Shown here: piece after piece, positions 24,851 to 34,380 of the stretch
Layout: each line of letters starts with the position of its first letter
Numbering within the stretch: position 1 is the stretch's first letter
Source: Haloechinothrix sp033042135
GTDB taxonomy: Bacteria; Actinomycetota; Actinomycetes; Mycobacteriales; Pseudonocardiaceae
Assembly: GCF_033042135.1 (NCBI RefSeq)
Contig: NZ_WBXM01000008.1
Span: 62,001 to 126,000 of the forward strand
Direction of reading: 5' to 3'
Length of the DNA stretch: 64,000 nucleotides
The notes under the pieces: model-generated
Seen by the model: the letters and a program-made list of their open reading frames with translations, nothing else
What the model was told of the DNA's origin: nothing
Database searches by the model: none
Made by a program: the position numbers and the translations under genes

Positions 24851-27030
24851 TCCCCCACAGCACTGCCCGCCACAGCACTCTCAGCCACCTCGCGCGCGGC
24901 GTCCGGACCGCGCTCAAGCAGCACGGTGAATCCCTGCTCGTCCAGCACCGGAACTCCGAGCTGCATTGCCTTATCGTACTTCGAGCCAGGCGCATCCCCC
25001 GCCACCAGGAAGGAGGTCTTCTTCGATACCGAGCCGGCTGCCCTGCCCCCACGCACCATGATCGCTTCCTTCGCCTCCTCGCGGGTGAACCCTTCCAGCG
25101 AGCCGGACACCACGATCGAGTGCCCTTCGAGGTTACGCGGCACCGAGTCGTCTCGCTCCTCGGTCATCCGCACGCCAGCTTCCCGCCACTTGCGCACCAC
25201 CTCGCGGTGCCAGTCCACCGCGAACCACTCGCGAACCGCGGTCGCGATCGCGGGGCCCACCCCGTCGATCTCCGCGAGGCGCTGCTCGTCCGCCTCGTCG
25301 ATCGCCTCGATCGAGCCGAACTCGCGCGCCAGCGCCTGCGCCGCTGTCGGGCCGACGTGCCGGATCGACAGCGCGACCAGTACTTTCCACAGTGGCCGGT
25401 GTTTCGCCTCGTCCAGGTGGGACAGCAGCTTACGCCCGTTGGCGGAGAGCTCACCCGCCTTCGTACGGAACAGCTCCACGTCGAGCAAACTGCCCTCGTC
25501 CAGGGTGAACAGGTCGCCCTCGTCGGTGACGACGCCCGCCTCCAGCAGCGCCGTAGCCGTCTCGTAGCCCAGCACCTCGATATCCAGCGCGTTGCGGCTG
25601 GCGACGTGGAACAGCCGCTCGCGCAGCTGCGCGGGGCACGAGCGGGCGTTGGGGCACCGGATATCGGCATCACCCTCCTTCTCGTGCCGCAAGACGGTGC
25701 CGCACTCGGGGCAGCTCGCAGGCATCACGAACTCTCGTTCCGCGCCGGTGCGTTCCGCCGCGATCGGTCCGAGCACCTCCGGAATCACATCCCCCGCCTT
25801 ACGGATCACCACGCGGTCGCCGATCAGCACCCCCTTGCGCTTGACCTCACCCGCGTTGTGCAACGTGGCCATGGACACCGTGGACCCGGCGACGGTGACC
25901 GGCTCCATCACCGCGAACGGGGTCACCCGTCCCGTCCGGCCCACGTTGACGCTGATGTCGAGCAGCGTGGTCGTGGCTTCTTCCGGGGGGTACTTGTAGG
26001 CGATCGCCCATCTCGGCGCCCGCGCCGTGCTGCCGAGCCTGCGCTGTAGCGCGACGTCGTCGACCTTGGCCACCACACCGTCGATCTCGTGCTCGGCGTC
26101 GTGCCGGTGCTCGTCCCAGTACCGCACGAACTCGGTCAGCTCGTCGAGCGAGCGAACCACCCTCGAGTGACTCGACACCGGCAATCCCCAGGCTGCCAGC
26201 GCGTCGTAAGCCTCTGACTGGGTGCGCGGCTCGAAACCGACACGCTTACCGAGGCCATGGCAGATCATCCGCAGCGGCCGCCGCCGCGTCACCCTGGGGT
26301 CCTTCTGGCGCAGCGAGCCCGCGGCCGCGTTGCGCGGGTTGGCGAACGGCGTCTTGCCCTCTGCGACCAGGCCTGCGTTGAGCTCGGTGAACTCCTCGAT
26401 CCGGAAGAACACCTCGCCGCGGATCTCGACCACCTCGGGGATGGGGAAGCCGTCGCGCGCCACCAGTGTCTCCGGGACCTCGTCCAGCGTGCGCACGTTC
26501 CACGTGACGTCCTCGCCGGTTCGGCCGTCTCCCCTGGTCAACGCCCGCGTCAGGGTGCCGTTCTCGTACAGCAGGTTCACCGCGAGACCGTCGATCTTGA
26601 GCTCGCAGAGGTAGCTCAGCGCCGCGCCCGCCTCCTCGCCGAGCTCACGGTGCAGCCGTTCCACCCAGGCGGACAGCTCCGCGGTGTCGAAGGCGTTGTC
26701 CAGGCTGAGCATGCGTTCCAGGTGGTCGTAGGCGGTGAACTCGGTCGAGATCCCGCCGCCCACCTGCTGCGTCGGCGAGTCCGGGGTCGCCAGCTCCGGA
26801 TAGTCGGCTTCGAGCTGTTCGAGTTCGGCGAACAACGCGTCGAACTCGCCGTCGCTGATGGTCGGTTCGTCGAGCACGTAGTACCGGAAACGGTGACTCC
26901 GCACCTCGTTGGCCAGCGAGGTGTGCCGCTGCCGGATCTCGCCCGGAACGTCCCCGCTCGGCTGCTCAGGCCGCGGCTGCTGCTCGACGGTGCCCCGGCG
27001 GTCGCCATCTAGCTGATTCTCCACGCTCAC
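24847..27030 (-). CDS. ligA: NAD-dependent DNA ligase
   Basis: Seals nicks in replication and repair using NAD. Domain order: Ia (NAD binding, about 1-90), adenylation domain with the nucleophile Lys in CELKIDGLAV, OB fold, a Cys4 zinc finger (CPECGTVL then CPNARSCPAQ), helix-hairpin-helix repeats and a C-terminal BRCT domain (VVSGSLEGFTREEAKEAIMVRGGRAAGSVSKKTSFLVAG). 727 residues is slightly long because of an N-terminal Gln/Pro-rich tail. Two in-frame GTG codons lie at the start with only a weak ribosome site. Confidence 0.97.
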   Translation of the reverse strand: MSVENQLDGDRRGTVEQQPRPEQPSGDVPGEIRQRHTSLANEVRSHRFRYYVLDEPTISDGEFDALFAELEQLEADYPELATPDSPTQQVGGGISTEFTAYDHLERMLSLDNAFDTAELSAWVERLHRELGEEAGAALSYLCELKIDGLAVNLLYENGTLTRALTRGDGRTGEDVTWNVRTLDEVPETLVARDGFPIPEVVEIRGEVFFRIEEFTELNAGLVAEGKTPFANPRNAAAGSLRQKDPRVTRRRPLRMICHGLGKRVGFEPRTQSEAYDALAAWGLPVSSHSRVVRSLDELTEFVRYWDEHRHDAEHEIDGVVAKVDDVALQRRLGSTARAPRWAIAYKYPPEEATTTLLDISVNVGRTGRVTPFAVMEPVTVAGSTVSMATLHNAGEVKRKGVLIGDRVVIRKAGDVIPEVLGPIAAERTGAEREFVMPASCPECGTVLRHEKEGDADIRCPNARSCPAQLRERLFHVASRNALDIEVLGYETATALLEAGVVTDEGDLFTLDEGSLLDVELFRTKAGELSANGRKLLSHLDEAKHRPLWKVLVALSIRHVGPTAAQALAREFGSIEAIDEADEQRLAEIDGVGPAIATAVREWFAVDWHREVVRKWREAGVRMTEERDDSVPRNLEGHSIVVSGSLEGFTREEAKEAIMVRGGRAAGSVSKKTSFLVAGDAPGSKYDKAMQLGVPVLDEQGFTVLLERGPDAAREVAESAVAGSAVGE

Positions 27031-27041
27031 ATCACCCGAGA

Positions 27042-27779
27042 TTAGTCGGCCGTACCGACACCGCCACCGCTGTCCCCCTCGCCGGTCCCCTCGGCGAGCC
27101 CGGTGACGAGTTCGCGGAACTCGACCAACGTCATCGCCCCCTCGGGCGGCGCCGTGGCCATCTCGACCCGGCGCAGCCAGGTGGCCGCCTGCCGCTCCCC
27201 GAGCGAGGCCTCCAGCGGGAGGAACGTCATGGTCTCGCGCGCCACCGCGTCGAGTTCGCCGAACAGCGGGTGGTAGACGGCCACGTCGACGGCGCGTTCG
27301 GCGCTGTCCACCTGCGCGACGACGCGCACCTCTGCCAGCCCGATCCGGTGCGGGCCGAGGTTAACCGTGACCTCACTCGGATCGGGGACCGCGGGAATCG
27401 AATCGTGGTACTCCCACATCGCGTCCTCATCGGGGGCAGCGGCGATCCACGCATCGGTGTAGGGCCGCAACGCGGGATCCTCCTGGCCGGAGAGCACCAG
27501 CGCGTAGGCGGAGCGCTGCCCGCGCTCCACGGAGAACTGGAGATCCGGGTGCAGGGCGGCGACCAGCTCGCAGAGCGTGTGTTCCACGCGCAGCGGCTCG
27601 CCGTCACCCAGCGCAGCGCTGACATCCGGCAGGATCTCGGACCACCGACGCCAGAACCGCTTCGCCGCCTCGGTCGGATCCTCCGGTCCCGGCGCGGCAG
27701 GCCACGGCGTACGGGGGTCAACCGGCTCGCCACCGGAGGTGGGCTCGCGCTCGGCGCGTCGTCGAAACCATCGCATCAC
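27042..27779 (-). CDS. Conserved protein of unknown function
   Basis: 245-residue soluble protein, no recognised domain. It has a basic start (MMRWFRRRAER), then a mixed alpha/beta body (AAKRFWRRWSEILPDVSAALGDGEPLRVEHTLCELVAALHPDLQFSVERG), a strand pair with EVRVVAQVDSAERAVDVAVYHPLF, and an acidic/Gly-rich tail. The pattern suggests a cytosolic protein that measures or binds something rather than an obvious enzyme. It sits 11 bases before ligA on the same strand and is probably co-transcribed with it. Start codons GTG and ATG are adjacent. Confidence 0.7.
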   Translation of the reverse strand: MMRWFRRRAEREPTSGGEPVDPRTPWPAAPGPEDPTEAAKRFWRRWSEILPDVSAALGDGEPLRVEHTLCELVAALHPDLQFSVERGQRSAYALVLSGQEDPALRPYTDAWIAAAPDEDAMWEYHDSIPAVPDPSEVTVNLGPHRIGLAEVRVVAQVDSAERAVDVAVYHPLFGELDAVARETMTFLPLEASLGERQAATWLRRVEMATAPPEGAMTLVEFRELVTGLAEGTGEGDSGGGVGTAD

Positions 27780-27822
27780 GACCTCACCGTACGTCCCGCG
27801 CCCGGCCCACCGCCGGTGGCGC

Positions 27823-28878
27823 CTACCAACCCTCGGGTGGCTCCACGAAGGCCTTACCGAGGTCCCGGCTCAGCCCGAGGGCACGGCGCGCCCACTCTCG
27901 GTCGACCCCGGCGAACCCGGCGGTCGGGGTGGGCACGGCACGCTCGGCGAGCAACGACCGACCGAAACCCAGCCGGTCGACAAGCCACAGCGCGGGCTCG
28001 GCGAGCGAGCGTAACTCGACCCGCTCGGCCGGAGGGGTCGCGGGGACCAGGCCGAGCAGCAACACCGTGTCCGCTTCCCAAGCCTCGCCGATCTCGTCGA
28101 GGACCCTGCCTGGGGCGCCGGGCAGCAACGTGGCGTCGAGCGACACCGCCTTGACCCCGGCGTCGCGCAACACCGCCACGGGCGGGCGTGGACCCTCGCA
28201 CCGCAGCACCACGGGTGTGCCGCTGACCTGCTCCAGCTCGTCGACGGCCGGTTTGAGCAGCGCCGTCACCTCGGGAGCAGGCACCGACGGCACCGTCCCG
28301 TACCCGGAGGGTGTCGGCAACGCCCCGGCGAGCACCTCGGGCAGCACGGACTCGTCGAACTGCACAACCACCCGCATCCCGGTGCGCTCGCTCAGCTCCC
28401 CGATGTGTGCGGCGACGCCCTCGGTCAGGGACGTGGTGAACTCGCGCAACGCCCCGGGGTCGGTCATTACCCGGTGCCCGCGCGCGAGCTCGACGCTTGC
28501 CGCAAGCGTCCACGGGCCAGCCAGCTGGAGCTTGAGTACCCCACCGCGGGTGGCGGCCCGGGCGGCGGCCTCCTCCAGCGCGTCCAGGTCCCAGCGCAGC
28601 AGGTCCACCGCGCGGCGGTGATCATGGCCGGGTCGGGCGGCGACCCGGTACCCGGTGGGCACCAACTCCACCGGGAGATCGAGCAGCAGCGCCGCGGTGC
28701 GCCCGATCGCGTCGGCACCCACACCCCGGTCCGGGAGGTCGGGCACGTGCGGGAACTCGGGAAGCTCGCCGAAGACGACCGCCGTCGCCTCGACGATATC
28801 GGTTCCTGGCATGGGACCGACCGCTGTCGCGGTCCCCGGCGGCCACGGAAGCTGCCGCAACGCTACCTCCTCCCCCAT
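27823..28878 (-). CDS. MetE C-terminal-like (uroporphyrinogen/methionine synthase fold) protein
   Basis: 351-residue TIM-barrel protein related to the C-terminal catalytic domain of cobalamin-independent methionine synthase, without its N-terminal half. The core is recognisable (GTATAVGPMPGTDIVEA, LKLQLAGPWTLAAS, VVVQFDESVLP), but the zinc ligands of MetE look degraded: the HxC pair reads LRC in VVLRCEGPR, the later Cys region reads TPTAGFAG. It may not make methionine. A comparable gene lies near ligA in mycobacteria. The ATG overlaps the mnmA stop (TGATG); an in-frame TTG 18 bases later with AGGAGG 5 bases before it is an alternative start. Confidence 0.8.
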   Translation of the reverse strand: MGEEVALRQLPWPPGTATAVGPMPGTDIVEATAVVFGELPEFPHVPDLPDRGVGADAIGRTAALLLDLPVELVPTGYRVAARPGHDHRRAVDLLRWDLDALEEAAARAATRGGVLKLQLAGPWTLAASVELARGHRVMTDPGALREFTTSLTEGVAAHIGELSERTGMRVVVQFDESVLPEVLAGALPTPSGYGTVPSVPAPEVTALLKPAVDELEQVSGTPVVLRCEGPRPPVAVLRDAGVKAVSLDATLLPGAPGRVLDEIGEAWEADTVLLLGLVPATPPAERVELRSLAEPALWLVDRLGFGRSLLAERAVPTPTAGFAGVDREWARRALGLSRDLGKAFVEPPEGW

Positions 28879-30008
28879 CACCTTCCGGTGTCCGCGATCT
28901 TGCCGCTGCCGAGCACGCGATCCCCCCGCTCGTCCGGCTGGTACAGCACGACCGTCTGGCCGGGAGCCACCCCGCGCAGCTCCTCCCGCAGCGACACCCG
29001 GATGGACTCGCCGTCGCAGTCGGCCACCGCCGGTGCCGTACCACCGTGGGCGCGCACCTGCACCACGCACTCCGTCGGCCCAACGGGCACCCGCTCGCTC
29101 GGCCACACCGCTCGATCGGCGTCGATCCGCGTCACGCCGAGGCGTTCGGCTGAGCCGACCGTGACGGTCGCCGAGACCGGCTCGATATCCAGCACGTACC
29201 GCGGCCTGCCGTCCGGGGCGGGTGCCTCGATACCGAGGCCCTTGCGCTGGCCGACGGTGAAGTGATGCACGCCGGAGTGCTCGCCGAGCACGGCACCCGA
29301 GGACTCCTCGACCAGGGTCCCCGGCCGCTCGCCGAGCCGGGACTCCAGGAACTTCGCGGTGTCGCCGTCGGGGATGAAGCAGATGTCGTGGCTGTCCGGC
29401 TTGCTCGCCACGGCGAGACCGCGCCGCTCGGCCTCGGCGCGCACTTCGGACTTGTGCGAGTCGCCGAGCGGGAACATCGCGTGCCGCAGCTGCTCGGGCG
29501 TGAGCGAGGCCAGCACGTAGGACTGGTCCTTGTCGGGGTCGGCGCTGCGCCGCAGTACGGGCGCGCCGTCGACGATCGCCAGCCGGGCGTAGTGGCCGGT
29601 GGAGACCGCGTCGAAGCCGAGCGCCATCGCCTTGTCCAGCAACGCCTCGAACTTGATCTTCTCGTTGCAGGTCACGCACGGGTTCGGGGTCCGGCCAGCC
29701 GCGTACTCGCCGACGAAGGTCTCGATGACCTCCTCGTCGAAGCGCTCGGCGAAATCCCACACGTAGAACGGGATGCCGAGCAGGTCCGCGACACGGCGCG
29801 CGTCTCCCGCGTCCTCGATGGTGCAGCATCCCCGAGCTCCCGAGCGCAGCGTGCCCGGCTGGGGCGACAGCGCCAGGTGCACACCGGTCACCTCGTGGCC
29901 TGCGTCGACCGCGCGGGCAGCCGCCACAGCCGAGTCCACCCCACCGCTCATCGCGGCGAGTACCTGCAACGGGCGCCCTCCGTTCTCTCGCGCCGTGCCT
30001 CCGGTCAT
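28878..30008 (-). CDS. mnmA: tRNA-specific 2-thiouridylase
   Basis: Puts sulfur on C2 of U34 in tRNA-Lys, tRNA-Glu and tRNA-Gln. It has the PP-loop AAMSGGVDSAVAA, the catalytic Cys of NPCVTCNEKIKFE and the later disulfide partner in SHDICFIPDGD, plus the C-terminal beta domain with GQTVVLYQPDERGDRVLGSGKI. 376 residues is normal. The start overlaps the cysteine desulfurase stop (ATGA), so the sulfur donor and the thiolase are made together. Confidence 0.95.
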   Translation of the reverse strand: MTGGTARENGGRPLQVLAAMSGGVDSAVAAARAVDAGHEVTGVHLALSPQPGTLRSGARGCCTIEDAGDARRVADLLGIPFYVWDFAERFDEEVIETFVGEYAAGRTPNPCVTCNEKIKFEALLDKAMALGFDAVSTGHYARLAIVDGAPVLRRSADPDKDQSYVLASLTPEQLRHAMFPLGDSHKSEVRAEAERRGLAVASKPDSHDICFIPDGDTAKFLESRLGERPGTLVEESSGAVLGEHSGVHHFTVGQRKGLGIEAPAPDGRPRYVLDIEPVSATVTVGSAERLGVTRIDADRAVWPSERVPVGPTECVVQVRAHGGTAPAVADCDGESIRVSLREELRGVAPGQTVVLYQPDERGDRVLGSGKIADTGR

Positions 30009-31315
30009 GATCGCACTCCTGCATCACGCCGCTTGCGATATCCACCAGCCGGACCGGCGCTGCCCGCCGCGTCCGCCGAACCCGGACTGCCTGCCGGGTT
30101 GCCGCGCGTGCTGGACGCGCCAGCGAGCCCGGCCTGCCGTGCCCGCCGCACCACACCGCCGATCTCGGCAACCACCGCTGCCACATCGTCCTTGCTGGAG
30201 GTCCGGCCAAGGGTGAACCGCAGCGACCCCCGCGCTGACGCGGGATCGGCGCCCATGGCCAGCAGCACGTGGGATGGCTGCGCCACGCCTGCGGTGCAGG
30301 CCGAACCCGTCGAGCACTCGATCCCCTTCGCATCCAGCAGCATCAGCAGGCTGTCACCCTCGCAACCGGGAAAGGTGAAGTGCGCGTTGCCGGGAAGGCG
30401 TGCCGGGACGGTGTCGCCTCCAGCGCTGGCCTCCTCGAGCGGCGCGCCGTTGAGCGCCGCGTCCGGTACCTCCTCACGGATACCGGAGACGAGCTGGTCA
30501 CGCAGTTCGCTCACCGTGCGCGCGTGCTCCTCGCGGCCATCGACCCCCGAACGTACGGCCGCGGCGAGCGCGGTGACGGCAGGCACGTCCAGCGTTCCGG
30601 AACGGACCTCGCGCTCCTGCCCCCCGCCGTGCAGCAGCGGCACACACGCCGCCTCACGCGACAGCAGCAACGCGCCGATGCCGTAGGGGCCGCCGATCTT
30701 GTGCCCGCTCAACGTCAACGCGGTCACCCCACACGCGCCGAAGTCCACCGGCACTTCCGCGACGGCCTGCACCGCGTCGGTGTGGCAAGGGATGCCGAAC
30801 TCGGCGCAGACCGAGGCGATCTCGCCGATGGGGTTGATGGTCCCGACCTCGTTGTTCGCCCACATCACGGTGACCAGCGCCACGTCGTCGGGGTTGGCCT
30901 CGATCGCCGCGCGCACCGTCTCCGGCCGGACCATGCCGTAGGAGTCCACCTCGAGCCAGGTGACCTCCGCGCCTGCGTGATCGGCGAGCCACTGGACCGA
31001 GTCGAGCACCGCGTGATGCTCGGCGGTGGGCGCCAACACCCGGATGCGGGCGGGATCGGCAGCGCGCCTGCCCCAGAAGATGCCCTTGACTGCGAGGTTG
31101 TCGCTTTCCGTTCCGCCGCCGGTAAAGATCACTTCGGAGGGCTGCGCCCCGAGCGCATCGGCAACCGTCTCGCGCGCTTCCTCGACGACACGACGGGCCC
31201 GCCGTCCCGACGAATGCAGCGACGAGGCGTTGCCAACCTGCGACAGCGCCTCCGTCATCGCGGTGATCGCTTCCGGCACCATGGGTGTGGTCGCCGCGTG
31301 GTCGAGATACGTCAT
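30005..31315 (-). CDS. iscS: Cysteine desulfurase (IscS/NifS-like)
   Basis: PLP enzyme that takes sulfur from cysteine for tRNA thiolation and Fe-S assembly. Shows YLDHAATTPM at the N-terminus, the PLP-contacting HHAVLDS, the Schiff-base Lys in LTLSGHKIGGPYGIG, and the active Cys loop IECSTGSACTAG. 436 residues; the last 45 are a low-complexity Ala/Gly/Ser tail that the family usually lacks. First gene of a tight desulfurase-mnmA-MetE-like run. Confidence 0.95.
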   Translation of the reverse strand: MTYLDHAATTPMVPEAITAMTEALSQVGNASSLHSSGRRARRVVEEARETVADALGAQPSEVIFTGGGTESDNLAVKGIFWGRRAADPARIRVLAPTAEHHAVLDSVQWLADHAGAEVTWLEVDSYGMVRPETVRAAIEANPDDVALVTVMWANNEVGTINPIGEIASVCAEFGIPCHTDAVQAVAEVPVDFGACGVTALTLSGHKIGGPYGIGALLLSREAACVPLLHGGGQEREVRSGTLDVPAVTALAAAVRSGVDGREEHARTVSELRDQLVSGIREEVPDAALNGAPLEEASAGGDTVPARLPGNAHFTFPGCEGDSLLMLLDAKGIECSTGSACTAGVAQPSHVLLAMGADPASARGSLRFTLGRTSSKDDVAAVVAEIGGVVRRARQAGLAGASSTRGNPAGSPGSADAAGSAGPAGGYRKRRDAGVRS

Positions 31316-31341
31316 CGTCTCTCCAGGGTAGCTGGGCCCGG

Positions 31342-32193
31342 CTACCGCGACGTTTCCCGTACCCGTACCCGCGCCTCGCGCAGCGTCCCACGCACCGCGG
31401 TCTCGGCGAAGGCGGCCAGCAACCGGCGGTCACCGGCTCGCGACGGCGCGATCGGTTCGCCGATCCGCACCTCCACGATCAGGCCGGACAGCCGCGCGAT
31501 CCGGCGCGCGCAGTCCAGCAGCGAATCGCCAGCGATCATCGCAGGATGGGTGGTCTCACCCGCACCGGCGAGGCGGTAGCGCACGGTAACCGGCCGCACC
31601 ACCGCGTCCGCCTCCAGCGCCGCCTGGAACGGGGCGTTGTGGAAGCGCCCCACCTGCTTGCCGCAACGGGTCGTACCCTCGCCGAACACCGCGACCAGCC
31701 AGCCCTCGCGCAGCGCCCGCGACAGCTCGAACACCGTGCCTGGCAACCTCGACAGGGCGGCACGGTCGACGAAGACGGTGCCCGCGGCCGAGGCAAGCGG
31801 CCCGATCACCGGCCAGCCGGCGATCTCGGCCTTGGCCAGGCACCGCACCGGTGCCACCGTGTTCACCGCCACCACGTCCAGCCATGACACGTGGTTGCTC
31901 ACCAGCAGCGCACCCTGACCGGGCCGCGGTTCGACGCGCCCGGCGAGGTCATCGCCGCCGACGGCCGCCACCCGGACCCCCAACGCCGCGGCGAGCACCA
32001 CGAAGAACGACCGCTGGAACCGGAGCCTGCCCACCTGCCCGACCAGGCCGAGCGCGGGCACACACAGCAACGCGACCAGCGCGGCGCCTGCAGCCAACGC
32101 AAGCCGCCACCACGCGGTGACGCGGCGCACGCGCGGCACTGTTCCGCCGATACACCCAGCTCCGCAGGGTGATCGTGGCATCCACGCGTGCAC
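31342..32193 (-). CDS. 1-acylglycerol-3-phosphate acyltransferase-like (PlsC family)
   Basis: Membrane acyltransferase for lysophospholipids. The catalytic motif is NHVSWLD (HxxxxD) and the acceptor-phosphate motif is VFGEGTTRCG; one or two hydrophobic helices precede them (about residues 28-75). 283 residues. The GTG start follows GGAGGG by 6 bases. It lies 26 bases upstream of the cysteine desulfurase gene, an arrangement shared with mycobacteria. Confidence 0.88.
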   Translation of the reverse strand: MHAWMPRSPCGAGCIGGTVPRVRRVTAWWRLALAAGAALVALLCVPALGLVGQVGRLRFQRSFFVVLAAALGVRVAAVGGDDLAGRVEPRPGQGALLVSNHVSWLDVVAVNTVAPVRCLAKAEIAGWPVIGPLASAAGTVFVDRAALSRLPGTVFELSRALREGWLVAVFGEGTTRCGKQVGRFHNAPFQAALEADAVVRPVTVRYRLAGAGETTHPAMIAGDSLLDCARRIARLSGLIVEVRIGEPIAPSRAGDRRLLAAFAETAVRGTLREARVRVRETSR

Positions 32194-32380
32194 GCCTCAC
32201 CCTCCGATGCCGGGACGTCGCGAAGCCGGACAGGACGCGGAAGTCACACCCCAGTGGTATCGCGTGGCAGGCGAACTCCGGGAGGCCACGCGCATGACGG
32301 TTGGTCGCACGGCGGGCGAACGCCGGGCGAGGCGGAGGCATCCCCTGCCATCGCCCGGCGCCTGCCGCCGTGGTGCTATC

Positions 32381-33340
32381 TCAGCCCTTGCGCTGCTGCA
32401 CAGCTTCGGTGAGCTGCGGGGCCACGTTGAACAGGTCGCCGACCACGCCGAGGTCGGCGATCTCGAAGATCGGGGCCTCGGGATCCTTGTTCACGGCCAC
32501 GATCGTCTTGGAGGTCTGCATGCCCGCTCGGTGCTGGATCGCGCCGGAGATCCCCAGCGCGATGTACAGCTGCGGCGAGACGGTCTTACCGGTCTGCCCC
32601 ACCTGGAACTGTGCCGGGTAGTAGCCGGAGTCGACCGCGGCACGCGAGGCGCCGACCGCGGCTCCCAGCGCGTCGGCCAGCTGCTCGACGACCTCGAACT
32701 TCTCCGCGCTGCCGACACCACGGCCACCGGAGACGACCACCGACGCCTCGCTCAGCTCCGGCCGGTCACCGCCGACGATCGGCTCGAACCCGGTGACCTT
32801 GGCCGACTTGGCTGGGTCGATCGCGGGCAGCTCGAGCGGCACCTCGGTAGCCGCGCCGGAGGCCTCCTCTGCGTCGATGCTGCCGGGACGCACCGAGATG
32901 ACCGGCGCACCCCGTGTCGCGGACGAGGTCACGGTGAACGCTCCACCGAAGATGGACTGCTCCACGGTGCCGTCGGCGTTGATCCCGACGGCGTCGGCGA
33001 GCAGGCCGGAGCCGAGCCGGGCCGCCAGCCTGCCGGAGACCTCTTTGCCCTCCGAGGTCGCCGACACCAGCACCGCCGAGGGAGAGGCCTGCTCAGCGGC
33101 CGCGGCTAGCGCGTCGACCTTGGGGGTGACCAGGTAGCCGGTCGCGTCGTCGGACTCGGCGACGTAGACCTTCTGCGCGCCGTACGAGCCCAGCGCGCTG
33201 CTGATCTTGCCTGCCGTGCCGGGAGCCCCGACCACGACGGCAGCGGGCTCCCCGAGCGTGCGGGCGGCGGTGAGCAACTCGAACGTGGACTTCTTGACCT
33301 CGCCGCCTGTGTGATCGACGAGTACCAGGACTTCAGCCAT
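32381..33340 (-). CDS. etfA: Electron transfer flavoprotein alpha subunit (housekeeping)
   Basis: FAD-binding subunit of ETF, taking electrons from acyl-CoA dehydrogenases to the quinone pool. The C-terminal FAD domain shows VVSGGRGVGSAEKFEVVEQLADALGAAVGASRAAVDSGY, QVGQTGKTVSPQLYIALGISGAIQH and IVAVNKDPEAPIF. 319 residues. Paired with etfB 38 bases upstream on the same strand. A second, divergent ETF pair lies at 57.8-59.6 kb. Confidence 0.96.
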   Translation of the reverse strand: MAEVLVLVDHTGGEVKKSTFELLTAARTLGEPAAVVVGAPGTAGKISSALGSYGAQKVYVAESDDATGYLVTPKVDALAAAAEQASPSAVLVSATSEGKEVSGRLAARLGSGLLADAVGINADGTVEQSIFGGAFTVTSSATRGAPVISVRPGSIDAEEASGAATEVPLELPAIDPAKSAKVTGFEPIVGGDRPELSEASVVVSGGRGVGSAEKFEVVEQLADALGAAVGASRAAVDSGYYPAQFQVGQTGKTVSPQLYIALGISGAIQHRAGMQTSKTIVAVNKDPEAPIFEIADLGVVGDLFNVAPQLTEAVQQRKG

Positions 33341-33378
33341 GAATTCTTTCCTCCGAAACCTTGTTGCCTGCGCGCCTG

Positions 33379-34167
33379 TCAGATGAGCTTCTGGCTCGCG
33401 AGATACTCGGCGACCTTGGTGCCGCCGTCGCCGTCGTCCTCCACGCGCTCACCGGCCTGGCGCGGCGGCTTCGGTGCGGCCTTTTCGACCTTGGACCAGG
33501 CATTGGCGAGGCCGACCTCGCCCGCGTCGATGCCGAGATCGGCCACAGTGTAGGTGTCGACCTGCTTCTTCTTGGCCGCCATGATGCCCTTGAACGAGGG
33601 GTAGCGCGGCTCGTTGATCTTCTCGGTGACGCTCACCAGCGCAGGCAGGCTCGCCTCGAGGTGGGTGATGCCCTCGTCGGCGGTCTCCCGGTCGACCGTG
33701 ATCGTCGAACCGTTCACGGTGACCTGGTGGGCATGCGTGAGCTGCGGCAGGCCGAGCAGCTCGGCGACGATCGCGGGAACCGCGCCGCCCCGGCCGTCGG
33801 AGGCCTCGTTCCCGGCGATGACGAGGTCGAAGCTGTCCAGCTTGCCGATGGCCGCGGTGATCACCTTTGCGGTGGCGATCACGTCGGATCCGTGCAGGGC
33901 CTCGTCCGAGACGTGGACCGCCTTGTCCGCGCCCATGGACAGGGCCTTGCGGATCGCGTCGGTCGCCCGGTCCGGGCCGACGCACAGCACGGTGACCTCG
34001 CCCTCGCCCGCTTCCTTGATCTTCAACGCTTCCTCGACGGCACGCTCGTTGATCTCGTCGAGTACCGCGTCGGCGGAGGCACGATCCAGCGTGTGGTCGG
34101 ATTCGGAGAGCTTGCGCTCGGAATAGGTGTCAGGCACCTGCTTGACCAGGACAACGATGTTGGTCAT
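33379..34167 (-). CDS. etfB: Electron transfer flavoprotein beta subunit (housekeeping)
   Basis: AMP-binding partner of EtfA. Starts MTNIVVLVKQVPDTYSERKL; the signature region reads VIAGNEASDGRGGAVPAIVAELLGLPQLTHA, then LPALVSVTEKINEPRYPSFKGIMAAKKK, the recognition loop for dehydrogenases. 262 residues. The ATG was chosen at the conserved start; a longer frame upstream is Arg-rich shadow. Two short palindromes lie 170-230 bases upstream. Confidence 0.96.
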   Translation of the reverse strand: MTNIVVLVKQVPDTYSERKLSESDHTLDRASADAVLDEINERAVEEALKIKEAGEGEVTVLCVGPDRATDAIRKALSMGADKAVHVSDEALHGSDVIATAKVITAAIGKLDSFDLVIAGNEASDGRGGAVPAIVAELLGLPQLTHAHQVTVNGSTITVDRETADEGITHLEASLPALVSVTEKINEPRYPSFKGIMAAKKKQVDTYTVADLGIDAGEVGLANAWSKVEKAAPKPPRQAGERVEDDGDGGTKVAEYLASQKLI

Positions 34168-34334
34168 GGGTCTTGCTGACCTCCGATACTGGCGTCTGGG
34201 CTGTCGCGTTTGCCGTTGTGCGTGTCGTGCGGCTCCACCTGGTCGCCTGGTACCCACGGCACTGCGGGCGCCCGAGTGCCTCCCGAAGAGGACATCGGAG
34301 CGAGGCTTGCACCGATCGACACTGACCTAGAGAA

Positions 34335-34348
34335 CTACTGGGCAGTAG
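34335..34348 (-). promoter_or_regulatory. Palindrome CTACTG-GG-CAGTAG, possible etf operator
   Basis: Perfect 6-bp inverted repeat overlapping the candidate etf promoter spacer and -10. It fits a TetR- or GntR-type repressor site; the regulator is not identified. Confidence 0.45.
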
Positions 34349-34380
34349 ATTAATGCCAACGCCCGTGCGAGTTCCCGCTG

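Noticed and set aside
27823..30333. Single 836-residue frame spanning the MetE-like gene and mnmA
   Set aside because: Only its last 351 residues are protein-like; the first part is an out-of-frame reading of mnmA and of the desulfurase end. It is not a fusion.
32194..32380. Small ORFs between the acyltransferase and etfA
   Set aside because: They are read through from the reverse frames of the flanking genes and lack codon bias or ribosome sites.
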